A stretch of 64,000 nt of DNA from NCBI GenBank assembly GCA_038121105.1, contig JAYONB010000004.1, positions 124,001 to 188,000 of the forward strand, written 5' to 3'. This document shows, one piece after another, positions 26,844 to 35,766 of this stretch. The position numbers were made by a program, and so were the translations under genes. The notes under the pieces are model-generated. The model had not been told where the DNA came from and searched no databases. It saw only the letters and a program-made list of their open reading frames with translations. Source of the DNA: CALJDF01 sp038121105. Its GTDB lineage: Bacteria; Pseudomonadota; Alphaproteobacteria; SHVP01. Each line of letters begins with the position of its first letter. Within the stretch, counting starts at the first letter, position 1.

Positions 26844-28448
26844 ATGCTGCAATTCGCGAAATGGAAGACGACGTTGGTGGCGCTTGTGGTCGCCGCTGGG
26901 ATCGTTTTCGTGCTGCCTAACTTCTTTCCGCGCGCGAACGTGGAAAAATGGCCGGGTTGGCTGCCGAATCAACAAATCAATCTGGGCCTCGACCTGCAGG
27001 GCGGATCGCATCTGCTGTTGGAGGTCGATGTCGATTCGGTCATTCGCGAACGCTTGGAGTCGTTGGAGAGCGAAGTTCGCCGCGCGCTGCGCTCCGAACG
27101 CATCAACTACACCGGAATTGGCCTCGAACAGAACGGTGTGCGCGTCCGGTTAATCAACCCGGAGCAACGGGACGACGCGTTACGTACGCTGCGGGGGCTT
27201 TCGCAGCCCATTGTCACGAATGCGTTCCTGGCGGTGGGTGCCCGCGACCTCGACGTGCAAGTCGATGATGAAGGCGTTGCGCGGCTCAGGCTCACCGACG
27301 AGGCGATTGCCGAACGCCGTCGCGCGGCCGTCGAGCAATCGATCGAGATTGTGCGCCGGAGGATCGACGAAACCGGCACGCGCGAGCCCTCGATCCAACG
27401 TCAGGGTGAAGACCGTATCTTGGTGCAACTGCCCGGCGTGGACGATCCAGATCGGATCAAACGATTGCTGGGGCAGACCGCGCGATTGACGTTCCAGCTT
27501 GTGGATTTGGATGCGCGGCCGGGCGTTCGCGCGCCGCCGGGCTCGGTCGCACTGCCCGCCGACCCGCGATCGTCGAGCCATCAAACCGAATACATCGTCC
27601 GCCGCGAGGTCATCATCAGCGGTGAGAATCTCGTCAACGCGTCGACGACATTCGACCAACAATCCGGCGGTCCGGCCGTCAGTTTCCGGTTCGATGCCGC
27701 CGGGGGACGGCGCTTCGGCCAGGTTACGACCGACAACGTGGGGCGGCCTTTTGCAATCGTTCTCGACGGCAAAGTGATCAGCGCGCCCAACATTCGCCAA
27801 CCCATCTTGGGCGGTTCGGGGATTATCTCAGGCGGCTTTTCGGTTCAGGAAGCCAACGATCTAGCCCTGTTGTTGCGGGCCGGTGCCCTGCCGGCGCCGC
27901 TGAATATTCTCGAAGAACGGTCGGTCGGGCCGGGCCTGGGTGCAGATTCGGTGGCCGCGGGCGAGCTTGCCAGCATTATCGCGTTCCTTGCGGTGATGGT
28001 GTTCATGGTGATGGCCTACGGGATGTTCGGCGCCGTCGCGAATGTTGCGCTTTTGGTCAACATGATCTTGATCGGCGGCGGTCTGTCGTTGCTCCAAGCG
28101 ACGCTCACGTTGCCGGGGATCGCGGGCGTGGTGCTGACGATCGGTATGGCGGTCGACGCCAACGTACTGATCTTCGAGCGCATACGTGAAGAAGTCCGAA
28201 CGGGCAAAACGCCGATTGCGGCGATTGACGCGGGCTATTCCCGCGCCCTGACAACGATCATCGACGCCAACGTGACCACGTTGATCGCCGCGGTACTGTT
28301 GTTCCAGTTCGGGTCGGGGCCGGTCAAAGGGTTTGCGGTCACGCTGGCGTTCGGGATCGCTAGTTCGATGTTCACGGCGATTACCCTGACCCGGTTGATC
28401 GTCATCACCTGGATGCGGTGGCGGCGGCCCACCGTGTTGCCGATTTAG
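26844..28448 (+). CDS. secD: Protein translocase subunit SecD
   Basis: A 534-residue RND-type membrane protein. It has an N-terminal helix, then GLDLQGGSHLLLEVD, a large periplasmic domain, and a C-terminal five-helix block with GMAVDANVLIFERIREE. It drives late steps of Sec export with proton-motive force, together with SecF encoded 10 bases downstream. Confidence 0.96.
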   Translation: MLQFAKWKTTLVALVVAAGIVFVLPNFFPRANVEKWPGWLPNQQINLGLDLQGGSHLLLEVDVDSVIRERLESLESEVRRALRSERINYTGIGLEQNGVRVRLINPEQRDDALRTLRGLSQPIVTNAFLAVGARDLDVQVDDEGVARLRLTDEAIAERRRAAVEQSIEIVRRRIDETGTREPSIQRQGEDRILVQLPGVDDPDRIKRLLGQTARLTFQLVDLDARPGVRAPPGSVALPADPRSSSHQTEYIVRREVIISGENLVNASTTFDQQSGGPAVSFRFDAAGGRRFGQVTTDNVGRPFAIVLDGKVISAPNIRQPILGGSGIISGGFSVQEANDLALLLRAGALPAPLNILEERSVGPGLGADSVAAGELASIIAFLAVMVFMVMAYGMFGAVANVALLVNMILIGGGLSLLQATLTLPGIAGVVLTIGMAVDANVLIFERIREEVRTGKTPIAAIDAGYSRALTTIIDANVTTLIAAVLLFQFGSGPVKGFAVTLAFGIASSMFTAITLTRLIVITWMRWRRPTVLPI

Positions 28449-28458
28449 GGGCGCGACG

Positions 28459-29415
28459 ATGGCTTGGCGCCTCAAACTCGTTCCGGACAAAACCAACGTA
28501 CCGTTTATGAAGGTGCGCAACGGCGCGTTTGGGTTTTCCGGTATTCTGGCGGTTCTCTCGATAGTCTTTTTGGTCATTCTCGGGCTGAACTTCGGAATCG
28601 ATTTCCGCGGCGGGACGCTCATCCAGGTCAAAACGCAAGGCCCCGCCAATATTTCCGTGATGCGCGATGCGGTGGGGAGCCTGAATCTAGGCGATTTAGC
28701 GCTGCAGGAATTTGGCGAAGAAGACGAAGTCCTGATCCGTGTCGAGCGCCAAGTCGGGGATAGCGAAGAACAGCAAGCTGCCGTCGACGTCATCAAACGC
28801 GCGCTCGAAGGTGCGATCGACGGCGATATCGAATACCGCCGCGTCGAGTTTGTCGGCCCCCAAGTTTCCAGCGAGTTGGTGCGGGCCGGGGCGCTGGCGC
28901 TCGGCCTCGCGCTGGCGGCGATGCTGATCTACATCTGGTTCCGTTTTGAATGGCAGTTCTCCGTCGGCGCGGTAATGGCACTGGTGCACGATGTCATCTT
29001 GACGTTCGGCTTCTTTGCCATCACCGGTCTCGAATTCAATCTGTCGATCGTGGCGGCGATTCTGACGATCGTCGGGTATTCGATGAACGATACGGTGGTC
29101 GTTTACGACCGCGTGCGCGAGAATCTCCGCAAGTACAAGAAGATGGATCTGAAGGACCTGATCGACCTTTCGATCAACGATACGCTATCGCGCACGACCC
29201 TGACCTCGGTGACGACAATGTTGGCGCTGGTGGCGTTGGCGGTTGTCGGCGGGCCGGTCATTGCCGGTTTCGTCCTGGCGATGATTTGGGGCGTGGTGAT
29301 CGGGACCTATTCGTCGATCTTCGTCGCCGCGCCGGTGCTGCTCTACCTCGGCGTCCGCCGCGAGGTATTCGACAAAGAGACCGACGAGAAACCCGGCGAC
29401 GCCACCCCGGCCTAG
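28459..29415 (+). CDS. secF: Protein translocase subunit SecF
   Basis: A 318-residue partner of SecD. It has the N-terminal FGIDFRGGTLIQV signature and a C-terminal six-helix block with VGYSMNDTVVVYDRVRENLRK. Its length and motifs are canonical. The Mth938-like gene starts 5 bases later. Confidence 0.96.
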   Translation: MAWRLKLVPDKTNVPFMKVRNGAFGFSGILAVLSIVFLVILGLNFGIDFRGGTLIQVKTQGPANISVMRDAVGSLNLGDLALQEFGEEDEVLIRVERQVGDSEEQQAAVDVIKRALEGAIDGDIEYRRVEFVGPQVSSELVRAGALALGLALAAMLIYIWFRFEWQFSVGAVMALVHDVILTFGFFAITGLEFNLSIVAAILTIVGYSMNDTVVVYDRVRENLRKYKKMDLKDLIDLSINDTLSRTTLTSVTTMLALVALAVVGGPVIAGFVLAMIWGVVIGTYSSIFVAAPVLLYLGVRREVFDKETDEKPGDATPA

Positions 29416-29420
29416 GTCTG

Positions 29421-29798
29421 ATGGACGTCACCCCGCTCGTTCCGCGAGGGCGCCAGGTCATCAATAGCTATGGTGCCGGTGGGTTCATGGTGTCGGGCGA
29501 ACGCTACGACGGGTCGGTACTTGTCTTTCCAAACCAGATCGTCGCTTTTGCGCCCAAGTCCTGGTCCGAGCTCGACCTCGAACATCTTAAGCCGATCACG
29601 GAGGCCGAGCCGCGGGTCGAACTGCTGTTGATGGGGTGTGGGCCGTCCATTCAACCGCTTGATCCGGCATTGCGCGGCGCCTTGAGAGAGGCCGGGATCG
29701 GCATCGAGTTGATGGATACCGGCGCAGCATGTCGCACGTACAACATCCTGATGGCCGAAGACCGGCGTGTTGCGGCGGCATTGATTGCCTTGGATTGA
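29421..29798 (+). CDS. Mth938-like domain protein (DUF498)
   Basis: A 125-residue single-domain protein. LLLMGCGPSIQPL and MDTGAACRTYNILMAEDRRVAAALI are signature stretches of the Mth938/NDUFAF3 family. The mitochondrial relative helps assemble complex I; the bacterial role is unclear. Linkage to secDF is frequent in Alphaproteobacteria. Start ATG chosen at the first methionine after the secF stop. Confidence 0.85.
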   Translation: MDVTPLVPRGRQVINSYGAGGFMVSGERYDGSVLVFPNQIVAFAPKSWSELDLEHLKPITEAEPRVELLLMGCGPSIQPLDPALRGALREAGIGIELMDTGAACRTYNILMAEDRRVAAALIALD

Positions 29799-29841
29799 CG
29801 CCGGTCTTGTCCCGTGCCGGCCAATCGCGCGACACTACGGC

Positions 29842-30258
29842 ATGATCGAAATTGCTTCTGGCACCGGACGCGGCGATCACCGTCACCATAGGCTCGCTGC
29901 GGCGATCTTCGCTGGCATCGTTGCGGTTTGGGCCGCGGGGATGGCGGTCGTCGTCAACGCCTCCTCGGTTGCGGATGTGCAGGCCGGGACGGTCGTGACG
30001 GTGTTTTCACCGGCCGACGAGCGCGCCGCGATGGCGGCCATTCGATCCGCGGGGGGATTGATAGTCGCCAATCCGGCGGCCGGGACATGGGTCGTGCATG
30101 CAGAGGAAGAGGGGTTTGCCGCCCGGCTGCGCGACCAGGGCGCACTCGGCGTCTTCGCCAAACTCCCGGTGGCGCTTCCGGGCGCGGCAGGGTGCTTCTT
30201 CTTACCCCGCGGCCAACATGCGCTGTTTACCCGCCCACGATCCGACCCGGGAGCTTAG
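29842..30258 (+). CDS. Hypothetical single-pass membrane protein
   Basis: A 138-residue protein from the ATG at 29842. A TTG at 29785 would overlap the previous gene and add 19 residues. It has one membrane helix (residues about 18-38), then a soluble domain with repeated alanine/glycine strands and VVHAEEEGFAARLRDQGA. It resembles small conserved alphaproteobacterial proteins of unknown function near secDF. A strong terminator follows. Confidence 0.6.
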   Translation: MIEIASGTGRGDHRHHRLAAAIFAGIVAVWAAGMAVVVNASSVADVQAGTVVTVFSPADERAAMAAIRSAGGLIVANPAAGTWVVHAEEEGFAARLRDQGALGVFAKLPVALPGAAGCFFLPRGQHALFTRPRSDPGA

Positions 30259-30271
30259 CCTCGGAACAAAA

Positions 30272-30297
30272 AAAAGGGGGCCCGAAGGCCCCCTTTT
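30272..30297. terminator. Bidirectional hairpin terminator
   Basis: AAAAGGGGGCC, loop CGAA, GGCCCCCTTTT: an 11-base perfect stem flanked by A and T runs. It sits between the end of the secDF operon and the convergent PuuD-like gene and can serve both. Confidence 0.92.
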
Positions 30298-30316
30298 CGT
30301 TTCGGCGAAGTTTCGC

Positions 30317-30922
30317 CTAGTAGAGGTTCTGCGCCGACACCATGGCATAGAGCATGGGGATCGAGAGCAGGGTATTGGTCCGCGAGAACAACATAGCGGT
30401 CCGGGCCGATGCGGCCTTGGTGTCGGCGTCGGCTTCGACGAGGCCGAGGGCCTTTTTCTGGTTCGGCCAAATCACGAACCATACGTTGAACCACATGATG
30501 GTACCGAGCCACATGCCGATCCCGATCGCGGTGTGACGTGCGACGCCGGAGTCGAGGCCGATGATTACGGCGTCAATGAAGTAGCCGTTGATCAGCGCCA
30601 GGATGATGCCTGTCACCAGGGTGCCCATCGCGCCCCAGCGGAACCAAAACAGGGCCGCCGGTGCGATGTGCTTGGAAACGCCCGGCTTCAGTTCGTCCGG
30701 GACCTTCGGCATGGTCGGGATCTGAACGAAGTTGAAGTACCAGAGCAAGCCGATCCACATCACCCCGGACAGGACGTGCAGCCAGCGGAAAAAGAACGAC
30801 CACCAATTGGTGTCGAATTCGAGGCCCTGGCCATGCCAGCCGACCACGACGGCAATCATCACGATGGCCAGCACAATGCCGGCGATAACCGTAGACTGCA
30901 GATTTTGTAGAATTGAACCCAT
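30317..30922 (-). CDS. Urate hydroxylase PuuD-like membrane protein (no cytochrome domain)
   Basis: A 201-residue protein with about five membrane helices. It has the pattern WWSFFFRWLHVLSGVMWIGLLWYFN of the urate-oxidase N-terminal membrane domain. Full PuuD adds a cytochrome c domain, which is absent here. AGGGAGG precedes the ATG. The truncated form is common in Alphaproteobacteria and its function is unproven. It is divergent from the squalene-synthase-family gene. Confidence 0.7.
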   Translation of the reverse strand: MGSILQNLQSTVIAGIVLAIVMIAVVVGWHGQGLEFDTNWWSFFFRWLHVLSGVMWIGLLWYFNFVQIPTMPKVPDELKPGVSKHIAPAALFWFRWGAMGTLVTGIILALINGYFIDAVIIGLDSGVARHTAIGIGMWLGTIMWFNVWFVIWPNQKKALGLVEADADTKAASARTAMLFSRTNTLLSIPMLYAMVSAQNLY

Positions 30923-30946
30923 AGAAACGCGCCTCCCTCAGAGGTT

Positions 30947-30964
30947 CACACAAGATGTTGTGTG
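30947..30964. promoter_or_regulatory. Inverted repeat upstream of the PuuD-like gene
   Basis: CACACAA-GATG-TTGTGTG, 7-base arms, lies 25 bases upstream of the PuuD-like start codon, at a place where a repressor would block transcription. No cognate regulator is evident in the window. Confidence 0.4.
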
Positions 30965-31057
30965 GTAGAACCCAAGTCGGGCAAACTATAGAACGTTTCT
31001 CATTTACCTCGCAACCGCGTGTGCAAAGCCCCCTGGGGTCTGGCGCCGGAGACAATT

Positions 31058-31897
31058 ATGTCCGCAGATGACGCGCTGATGCATTGCGCGGATGAGCTCA
31101 AGCAGCACGATGCCGATCGGTATTTGGTGGCGACGCTGCTGCCGCCGGCCGGTCGCCGGGTCGCGCTGGCATTGTTCGCGCTCGATCTCGAGTTGTCGCG
31201 CATTCCGGACGCGGTTACCGAGCGCGCGCTGGGGGAGATAAGGCTTCAGTTTTGGCGCGATACCCTGTCGGGCCTTGCCGAGGGGACCGTTGCGGCGCAC
31301 CCGGTGGCCCAAGGGCTTGCGGCGGCGCTGGGTGGTAGCTTGCCGCTTCCGACGTTGCTGGCACTGGTCGATGCCCGCGGCCGCGACCTTGACGATTCGC
31401 CGCCCGCCAATTTGGCCGAGCTCGTGCAGTACGGCGCTCGCACTGCGGGGGCGCTCAACGTCTTGCTTCTAGCGTTCTTGGGTGTGAAAGACCCCGAGGT
31501 CGCGCGGGCCGCTCGGGCGGCCGGAACCGGTTGGTGTTTGGTTGGAAGGATGCGGGATCTACCGCGCGCCGCCGCCCATCGTCGACTATCGATCCCACAG
31601 GATGTCCTGGCGCGATCACGGGTTGACCGCGAGGCGACATTTGCGGGGCACTTTACGCCCGAGCTGGGCAAGGCGGTGAGCGCGGTCGTGGCCGAGGCGG
31701 AAACACACTTGACCGAAGCCCGGCGGACACCCCTGCCTAAAGCCGCTCGACCGGTCTTTGCCTCGGTCCTTCTCGCCGTCAGAGATGCCCAGGCCCTTCA
31801 AAAAGCCAACGGCAACCCGTTCGGCTTGAAGCCGCCGGGGCAGCTCTCGCGCCAATTGACGATGGCGCTTTCCGTGTTGACTGGAAAAAAGAGCTAG
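31058..31897 (+). CDS. Squalene/phytoene synthase family protein (NDUFAF6-like)
   Basis: A 279-residue protein with the family's R-V-A-L-A-L-F-A-L-D start and EIRLQFWRDTL, but without two clear DxxxD prenyl-diphosphate motifs. This is typical of the NDUFAF6-like subgroup that assists complex I assembly rather than making terpenes. ATG at 31058 preferred; the frame opens at 31019 without a ribosome site. The Mth938/NDUFAF3-like gene 1.6 kb upstream belongs to the same functional theme. Confidence 0.75.
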   Translation: MSADDALMHCADELKQHDADRYLVATLLPPAGRRVALALFALDLELSRIPDAVTERALGEIRLQFWRDTLSGLAEGTVAAHPVAQGLAAALGGSLPLPTLLALVDARGRDLDDSPPANLAELVQYGARTAGALNVLLLAFLGVKDPEVARAARAAGTGWCLVGRMRDLPRAAAHRRLSIPQDVLARSRVDREATFAGHFTPELGKAVSAVVAEAETHLTEARRTPLPKAARPVFASVLLAVRDAQALQKANGNPFGLKPPGQLSRQLTMALSVLTGKKS

Positions 31898-32136
31898 CCG
31901 GCCGTTTCCCGCTGCTGGGCCCGCGCGCATTTTTCGAGGGTCAAGCCGTGCGGTTCGATGAACGTGCCGTCCGCTGCGGCCCGTTGAAAGAACACGGCGG
32001 AGCCGTCGTTGGCGCAGGCCGAGAGGTCGTTGAGCCAACGGTATTGTTGTCCGTCGAGCCAGGTAAAGGATCGGCCGGGCTGGCCGGCACAGCCCGCCAC
32101 CGCGAGAAGCGCCCCAGCGATCAGAAATGCGCGCAT
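31894..32136 (-). CDS. Small lipoprotein
   Basis: An 80-residue protein with a lipoprotein signal MRAFLIAGALLAVAGC (lipid-modified Cys16). The mature part has three further cysteines and a tryptophan-containing FTWLDGQQY segment. GGAGAT precedes the ATG. It meets the squalene-family gene tail-to-tail with a 4-base overlap. No known family recognised. Confidence 0.65.
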   Translation of the reverse strand: MRAFLIAGALLAVAGCAGQPGRSFTWLDGQQYRWLNDLSACANDGSAVFFQRAAADGTFIEPHGLTLEKCARAQQRETAG

Positions 32137-32343
32137 TAAGAAATCTCCATCGTTGCAGAATGCGCGCGAGGTTAGGGGCGAAGGATGGCGGGTGCGGGGC
32201 CGGATTGCGGTAGGCGTGCGGAGAAGTTGCGGCAAGAACGTGGCGCGCCGCCGCACCGCCATCTGGCATACTTAGCGCGACGAGCCCGGCACGTGGCGAC
32301 AAGGTCACGTTCGGGCCCAAGTTGAGGTTGGGAGCTCGGGACT

Positions 32344-33000
32344 TTGCGCTGTTGGGGTGCGATTGTCTTGGCGGTTGGTGTTCTGCTTGCGACGTCTAGT
32401 TGGGCGCAGGACATCAGTGGCGCCGCGCGGGTGATCGACGGCGATACGCTGGCGGTCGGAGCCGACCGGGTGCGTCTGTTTGGGATCGATGCGCCGGAAC
32501 GAGGACAGCCCTGTCATGACGGCGGCGACTGCGGCGCCGCTGCGACGGCTTTTCTAGTGAATCTGATCGACGGTCGCGCGGTTCGGTGCGTCCAAGAAGA
32601 CGTCGATCAATATGGTCGCGTGGTGGCAACTTGTTTTGTCGGGGCGACGGACTTGAACCGGGCGATGGTTCGGGCCGGGCACGCGGTGCCTTATCTCGCT
32701 TTTTCCCGACGCTATGCGGGCGATACCGTGGCGTCGCCGCGCTTCGCCGCCCCGGCCGCCTACCGTCGCGCGGGCCGGAACGAACGACGCGCGTCGGAGT
32801 CGGCCGCCGAAACATTAGCGGCCCCGGCACCCGGCGACTGCGCGATCAAGGGCAATGTATCGTCGCGCGGCGTGCGCATCTATCACCTGCCGGGTTCGCG
32901 TAGCTATGCCGCCACCCGCATCGATACCGCGCGGGGGGAACGCTGGTTCTGTTCCGTGGCGGAGGCCGAAGCGGCAGGCTGGCGGGCGCCACGGCGTTAG
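32344..33000 (+). CDS. Secreted thermonuclease-like nuclease (SNase family)
   Basis: A 218-residue protein starting TTG with a signal peptide ending at SSWA-QD. The nuclease core shows VIDGDTLAV, VRLFGIDAPE and DQYGRVVA, placing the metal-binding aspartate and active-site arginine and glutamate residues. The C-terminal segment has CAIKGNVSSRG and GERWFCSVAEAEAAGWR, a tail often fused to bacterial SNases. Probably degrades extracellular or periplasmic nucleic acid. Confidence 0.85.
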   Translation: MRCWGAIVLAVGVLLATSSWAQDISGAARVIDGDTLAVGADRVRLFGIDAPERGQPCHDGGDCGAAATAFLVNLIDGRAVRCVQEDVDQYGRVVATCFVGATDLNRAMVRAGHAVPYLAFSRRYAGDTVASPRFAAPAAYRRAGRNERRASESAAETLAAPAPGDCAIKGNVSSRGVRIYHLPGSRSYAATRIDTARGERWFCSVAEAEAAGWRAPRR

Positions 33001-33003
33001 GCG

Positions 33004-33624
33004 CTACTTGTTGCCGGAGGTGGCGAGGATGTCGCTGAGCGGGACCCCCGATTTGAGGCGTTCCGTGCGGGTCTGTTCCTCGGCGTGTTCGGTTGCCGCT
33101 TTGGCGAGTACTGCTTCGACCTGATCGCGGGGCACGACGAGGACGCCGTCCGGGCCGCCGCACACGAAATCGCCAGGGCGTATCACGACGTCGCCGATGG
33201 CGATCGGCACGTTGGTTTCGCCGGTTTGACCCTTGGTCGAGCCGCGGAGCGACAGACCGATGGCGAAGACCGGAAAGCCCAGCGCGACGATGTCGTCGAT
33301 GTCGCGGGCGCGTCCGTTGGTGACGCAGCCGACGATGCCCTTCATTTGTGATGCGGTGCTTGCGGTATCGCCCCACACGGCGCTGCGGCTATTGGCGCCG
33401 GCATCAATCACGATGACATCCCCGGCCTTGGCTTCTCCGACCGCGCGGGTTACCGCGGTGTTATCGCCCGCCGGGCAGCGCACGGTAAAGGCTGTGCCGA
33501 CCATTGCGGTGCCGGGCACAAGCTGGCGAATTTCCGGCGGCAAGTCGCACGCCGGCGGGGTCGCCTCGGCAAGGGTGGGGACAGCATAACCACGCAATGC
33601 GGTCGCTATTTCTTCGTCGGTCAT
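33004..33624 (-). CDS. RraA-like / 4-hydroxy-4-methyl-2-oxoglutarate aldolase family
   Basis: A 206-residue protein of the RraA fold. It has the glycine-rich VIDAGANSRSAVWGDTAS and GRARDIDDI segments carrying the substrate arginine and metal aspartate of HMG aldolases/oxaloacetate decarboxylases. A true RNase E inhibitor is less likely, because members beside catabolic genes are usually enzymes. It is 10 bases downstream of the symporter-RidA frame, forming an operon. Confidence 0.78.
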   Translation of the reverse strand: MTDEEIATALRGYAVPTLAEATPPACDLPPEIRQLVPGTAMVGTAFTVRCPAGDNTAVTRAVGEAKAGDVIVIDAGANSRSAVWGDTASTASQMKGIVGCVTNGRARDIDDIVALGFPVFAIGLSLRGSTKGQTGETNVPIAIGDVVIRPGDFVCGGPDGVLVVPRDQVEAVLAKAATEHAEEQTRTERLKSGVPLSDILATSGNK

Positions 33625-33633
33625 GGAGCCGAG

Positions 33634-34014
33634 CTAGTCCTTTTTGGCGGCGACGGCTTCGAGCTCAAGCAACACCTCGGGCAGGGCCAGCGCTTTGACA
33701 TAAACCAACGTGCCGGCCGGGGTGTGCCCCTTGAAGTGCTTCTGACCCGCCTTGGCGATGGCGCCGATATCGCCTGGGTCCACCATGTAGAGATTGGTCT
33801 TCACGATATCGGTCACGTCCATGCCGGCTTCGTGCAGGGTTTCGACGACTCGGGCGTACACGATATCGGCTTGGGTCTCGGCGTCGGGCGGGGTGTCGCC
33901 GTTCTCGTCGGTCGCGGTTTGACCCGAAATATAGAGAACGCGTGAGCCCGGTGGGATTTCGACGCTCCGGTTGCGATAGCCGCCATGCGGATTGCGGATG
34001 ACGTTGCTGGTCAT
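33634..34014 (-). CDS. RidA family enamine/imine deaminase (internal start)
   Basis: A 126-residue RidA-type protein when read from the ATG at 34014, which has GGGAGGACATC directly upstream, one of the best ribosome sites in the window. Key features are YISGQTATDENGD and the C-terminal ALALPEVLLELEAVA. RidA removes reactive enamines made by PLP enzymes. Pairing with an RraA-like aldolase and an organic-acid transporter suggests amino- or keto-acid catabolism. Confidence 0.75.
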   Translation of the reverse strand: MTSNVIRNPHGGYRNRSVEIPPGSRVLYISGQTATDENGDTPPDAETQADIVYARVVETLHEAGMDVTDIVKTNLYMVDPGDIGAIAKAGQKHFKGHTPAGTLVYVKALALPEVLLELEAVAAKKD

Positions 34015-35454
34015 GATGTCCTCCCTTCGAATGCTCGGCAGATCGTACCGCGTTTTTCGGGAGAAAGGGCAGCAGAGGATGTCGGCGGTTCTAGGGGCCG
34101 ACTTTTCTACTTCTTCAAGCGATGCCGATTGGGCCGCGCTGGTGGCATATCGAGAGACAAACTGACTGGCCACCAAATCGCCGGCGACGTTCACGACGGT
34201 GCGGCACATATCGAGGATGCGGTCGACACCTAGGATGATCGCGATGCCCGCCGCCGGTACGCCGATGCTGGTCAGGATCGTCGCCAGGATGATGATGCCG
34301 ATCCCCGGCGTCCCGGGTGAGCCGATCGCCGCGCCGGTCGCCATCACCACGACGAGGATCATGCCGGTAAGGCCGATCTCAACGCCGAAGACCTGCGCCA
34401 GGAACAGCGCCGCCACCCCTTGGTACAACGCGGTGCCGCCCATGTTGATGGTGGTGCCGAGCGGGATGGTGAAGCGCGCCACCGCGGCATGGGCGCCGAG
34501 TTTGCCGACCGACGTGGCGAGCGATACCGGCATAACGGCAGCCGAGCTTGAGGTGGAAAAGGCCAGCAACAGGGGCTCTCGCGCCGCGCGGAGAAACTTC
34601 ATCGGTGGTGTGCCGGCCCAGGCTGCGGTCGCGAGGTAAAGCGCAAACAAGATGGCCAGACCGAGGATGACGGTGGCGACGTAAACCGCGGTACTGAGCA
34701 AGGCGGCGACGCCGACCTGTGCCGTGATCTGAGCGAGCAACCCAAATACCGCCAAGGGCGCGAAGCGCAGCACCACGGAGACGACCGCCATAGCCACTGC
34801 CTGGACCGAAGCGAGGAGGTCGAGCAGCGGGCGGCGCTGTTCGCTCGAAATCGAAATCATCGCGACGCCGATGATGACGGCGGCAATGACGATCTGCAGC
34901 ATGTTGCCCGACACGAAGGTCGCGAGCGGATCCTTCGGGAAAATCGAGACGAGGAGATCGGGGAACTCGGCCAGGCCCGGCAGGGTGGCGGCCTCTGGGG
35001 TCGGCGCGGTGGTTGTGGCGATGTCGGTCCCGCCTTCGATGACGGTGCCGGGTTTGATGAAAACCGCGAGCCCAATGCCAATGATTGCGGCAATGACGGT
35101 GAAGACCAGAAAGAAGCCGATCGTCCAAATCCCGATGACGCCGAGTTGCCCGGTGCTGCCACCCGAAATGCCTCGGATCACCGATGCAATCACCAGCGGG
35201 ATCACCACGAACTGAATGGCCAAGAGAAAGAGTTTGCCGGGCAAAGCGACCCAGTTCCCGACGAGGGAGGCGGTAGACGGTGAAAGCAAGCCCCCCGTCG
35301 GCCCAATGGCGAGCCCGAAGGCGATGCCCAGCGCCATGCCGACCAGCACCTGAAGCCACAGGCGTTGGCGAAGCAGGCCAAGGAGGCGCCGGCGACCGCG
35401 CATGATTGGCGTACCGCCGTTTTCGTGGTTTGCGATGGCGTCGTTGTCTGTCAT
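33634..35454 (-). CDS. Dicarboxylate/amino-acid:cation symporter fused in frame to RidA
   Basis: One uninterrupted 606-codon frame. Residues about 30-445 are a sodium- or proton-dicarboxylate symporter (DAACS) with about eight helices, the serine-rich STSSSAAVMPVS hairpin and INMGGTALYQG. Residues 446-480 look like untranslated linker: they encode a ribosome site as RREDI. Residues 481-606 are a complete RidA domain. Either the symporter lost its stop codon or a real fusion is made. Separate translation of RidA from its own start is also likely. Confidence 0.75.
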   Translation of the reverse strand: MTDNDAIANHENGGTPIMRGRRRLLGLLRQRLWLQVLVGMALGIAFGLAIGPTGGLLSPSTASLVGNWVALPGKLFLLAIQFVVIPLVIASVIRGISGGSTGQLGVIGIWTIGFFLVFTVIAAIIGIGLAVFIKPGTVIEGGTDIATTTAPTPEAATLPGLAEFPDLLVSIFPKDPLATFVSGNMLQIVIAAVIIGVAMISISSEQRRPLLDLLASVQAVAMAVVSVVLRFAPLAVFGLLAQITAQVGVAALLSTAVYVATVILGLAILFALYLATAAWAGTPPMKFLRAAREPLLLAFSTSSSAAVMPVSLATSVGKLGAHAAVARFTIPLGTTINMGGTALYQGVAALFLAQVFGVEIGLTGMILVVVMATGAAIGSPGTPGIGIIILATILTSIGVPAAGIAIILGVDRILDMCRTVVNVAGDLVASQFVSRYATSAAQSASLEEVEKSAPRTADILCCPFSRKTRYDLPSIRREDIMTSNVIRNPHGGYRNRSVEIPPGSRVLYISGQTATDENGDTPPDAETQADIVYARVVETLHEAGMDVTDIVKTNLYMVDPGDIGAIAKAGQKHFKGHTPAGTLVYVKALALPEVLLELEAVAAKKD

Positions 35455-35766
35455 GGCCGTCCCTTACACCGCGATGTGACCGGGCACATTGCTTACAATC
35501 AAATGCCGCGGCGCTGTGGTGGGGCGCGCATTGTTTGGACACCGTGCGCCAGGGGGGCTTTCCGTCGCCTGCTGGCAAAATGATCGCAGAAATCTCGGTC
35601 TGGTCCGGTCATAACATTTTCTGTGGATAACCCATGTTCGGCGTCGGCTGGTCGTGGCTGGCGCCGAAGTGGGCGTGTACCCTGCGCTTCCTTCGCGCGC
35701 ATGCGCAGAAGCAACTCCGGGTGGCAATCCGCCGGAAAATGACAGTGACGAGAAACAGGTGAAATC
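35455..35766. other. 312-base intergenic region between the symporter and ssb
   Basis: Divergent promoter space with no open frame I would trust. It contains GCGCATGCGC-type palindromic bases near 35697. An ACAGGTGA ribosome site lies just before ssb. I looked for a GTTC-N7-GTTC LexA site and did not find a full match. Confidence 0.5.

Noticed and set aside
35600..35766. LexA (SOS) box upstream of ssb
   Set aside because: One GTTC is present, but no second GTTC at 7-base spacing.
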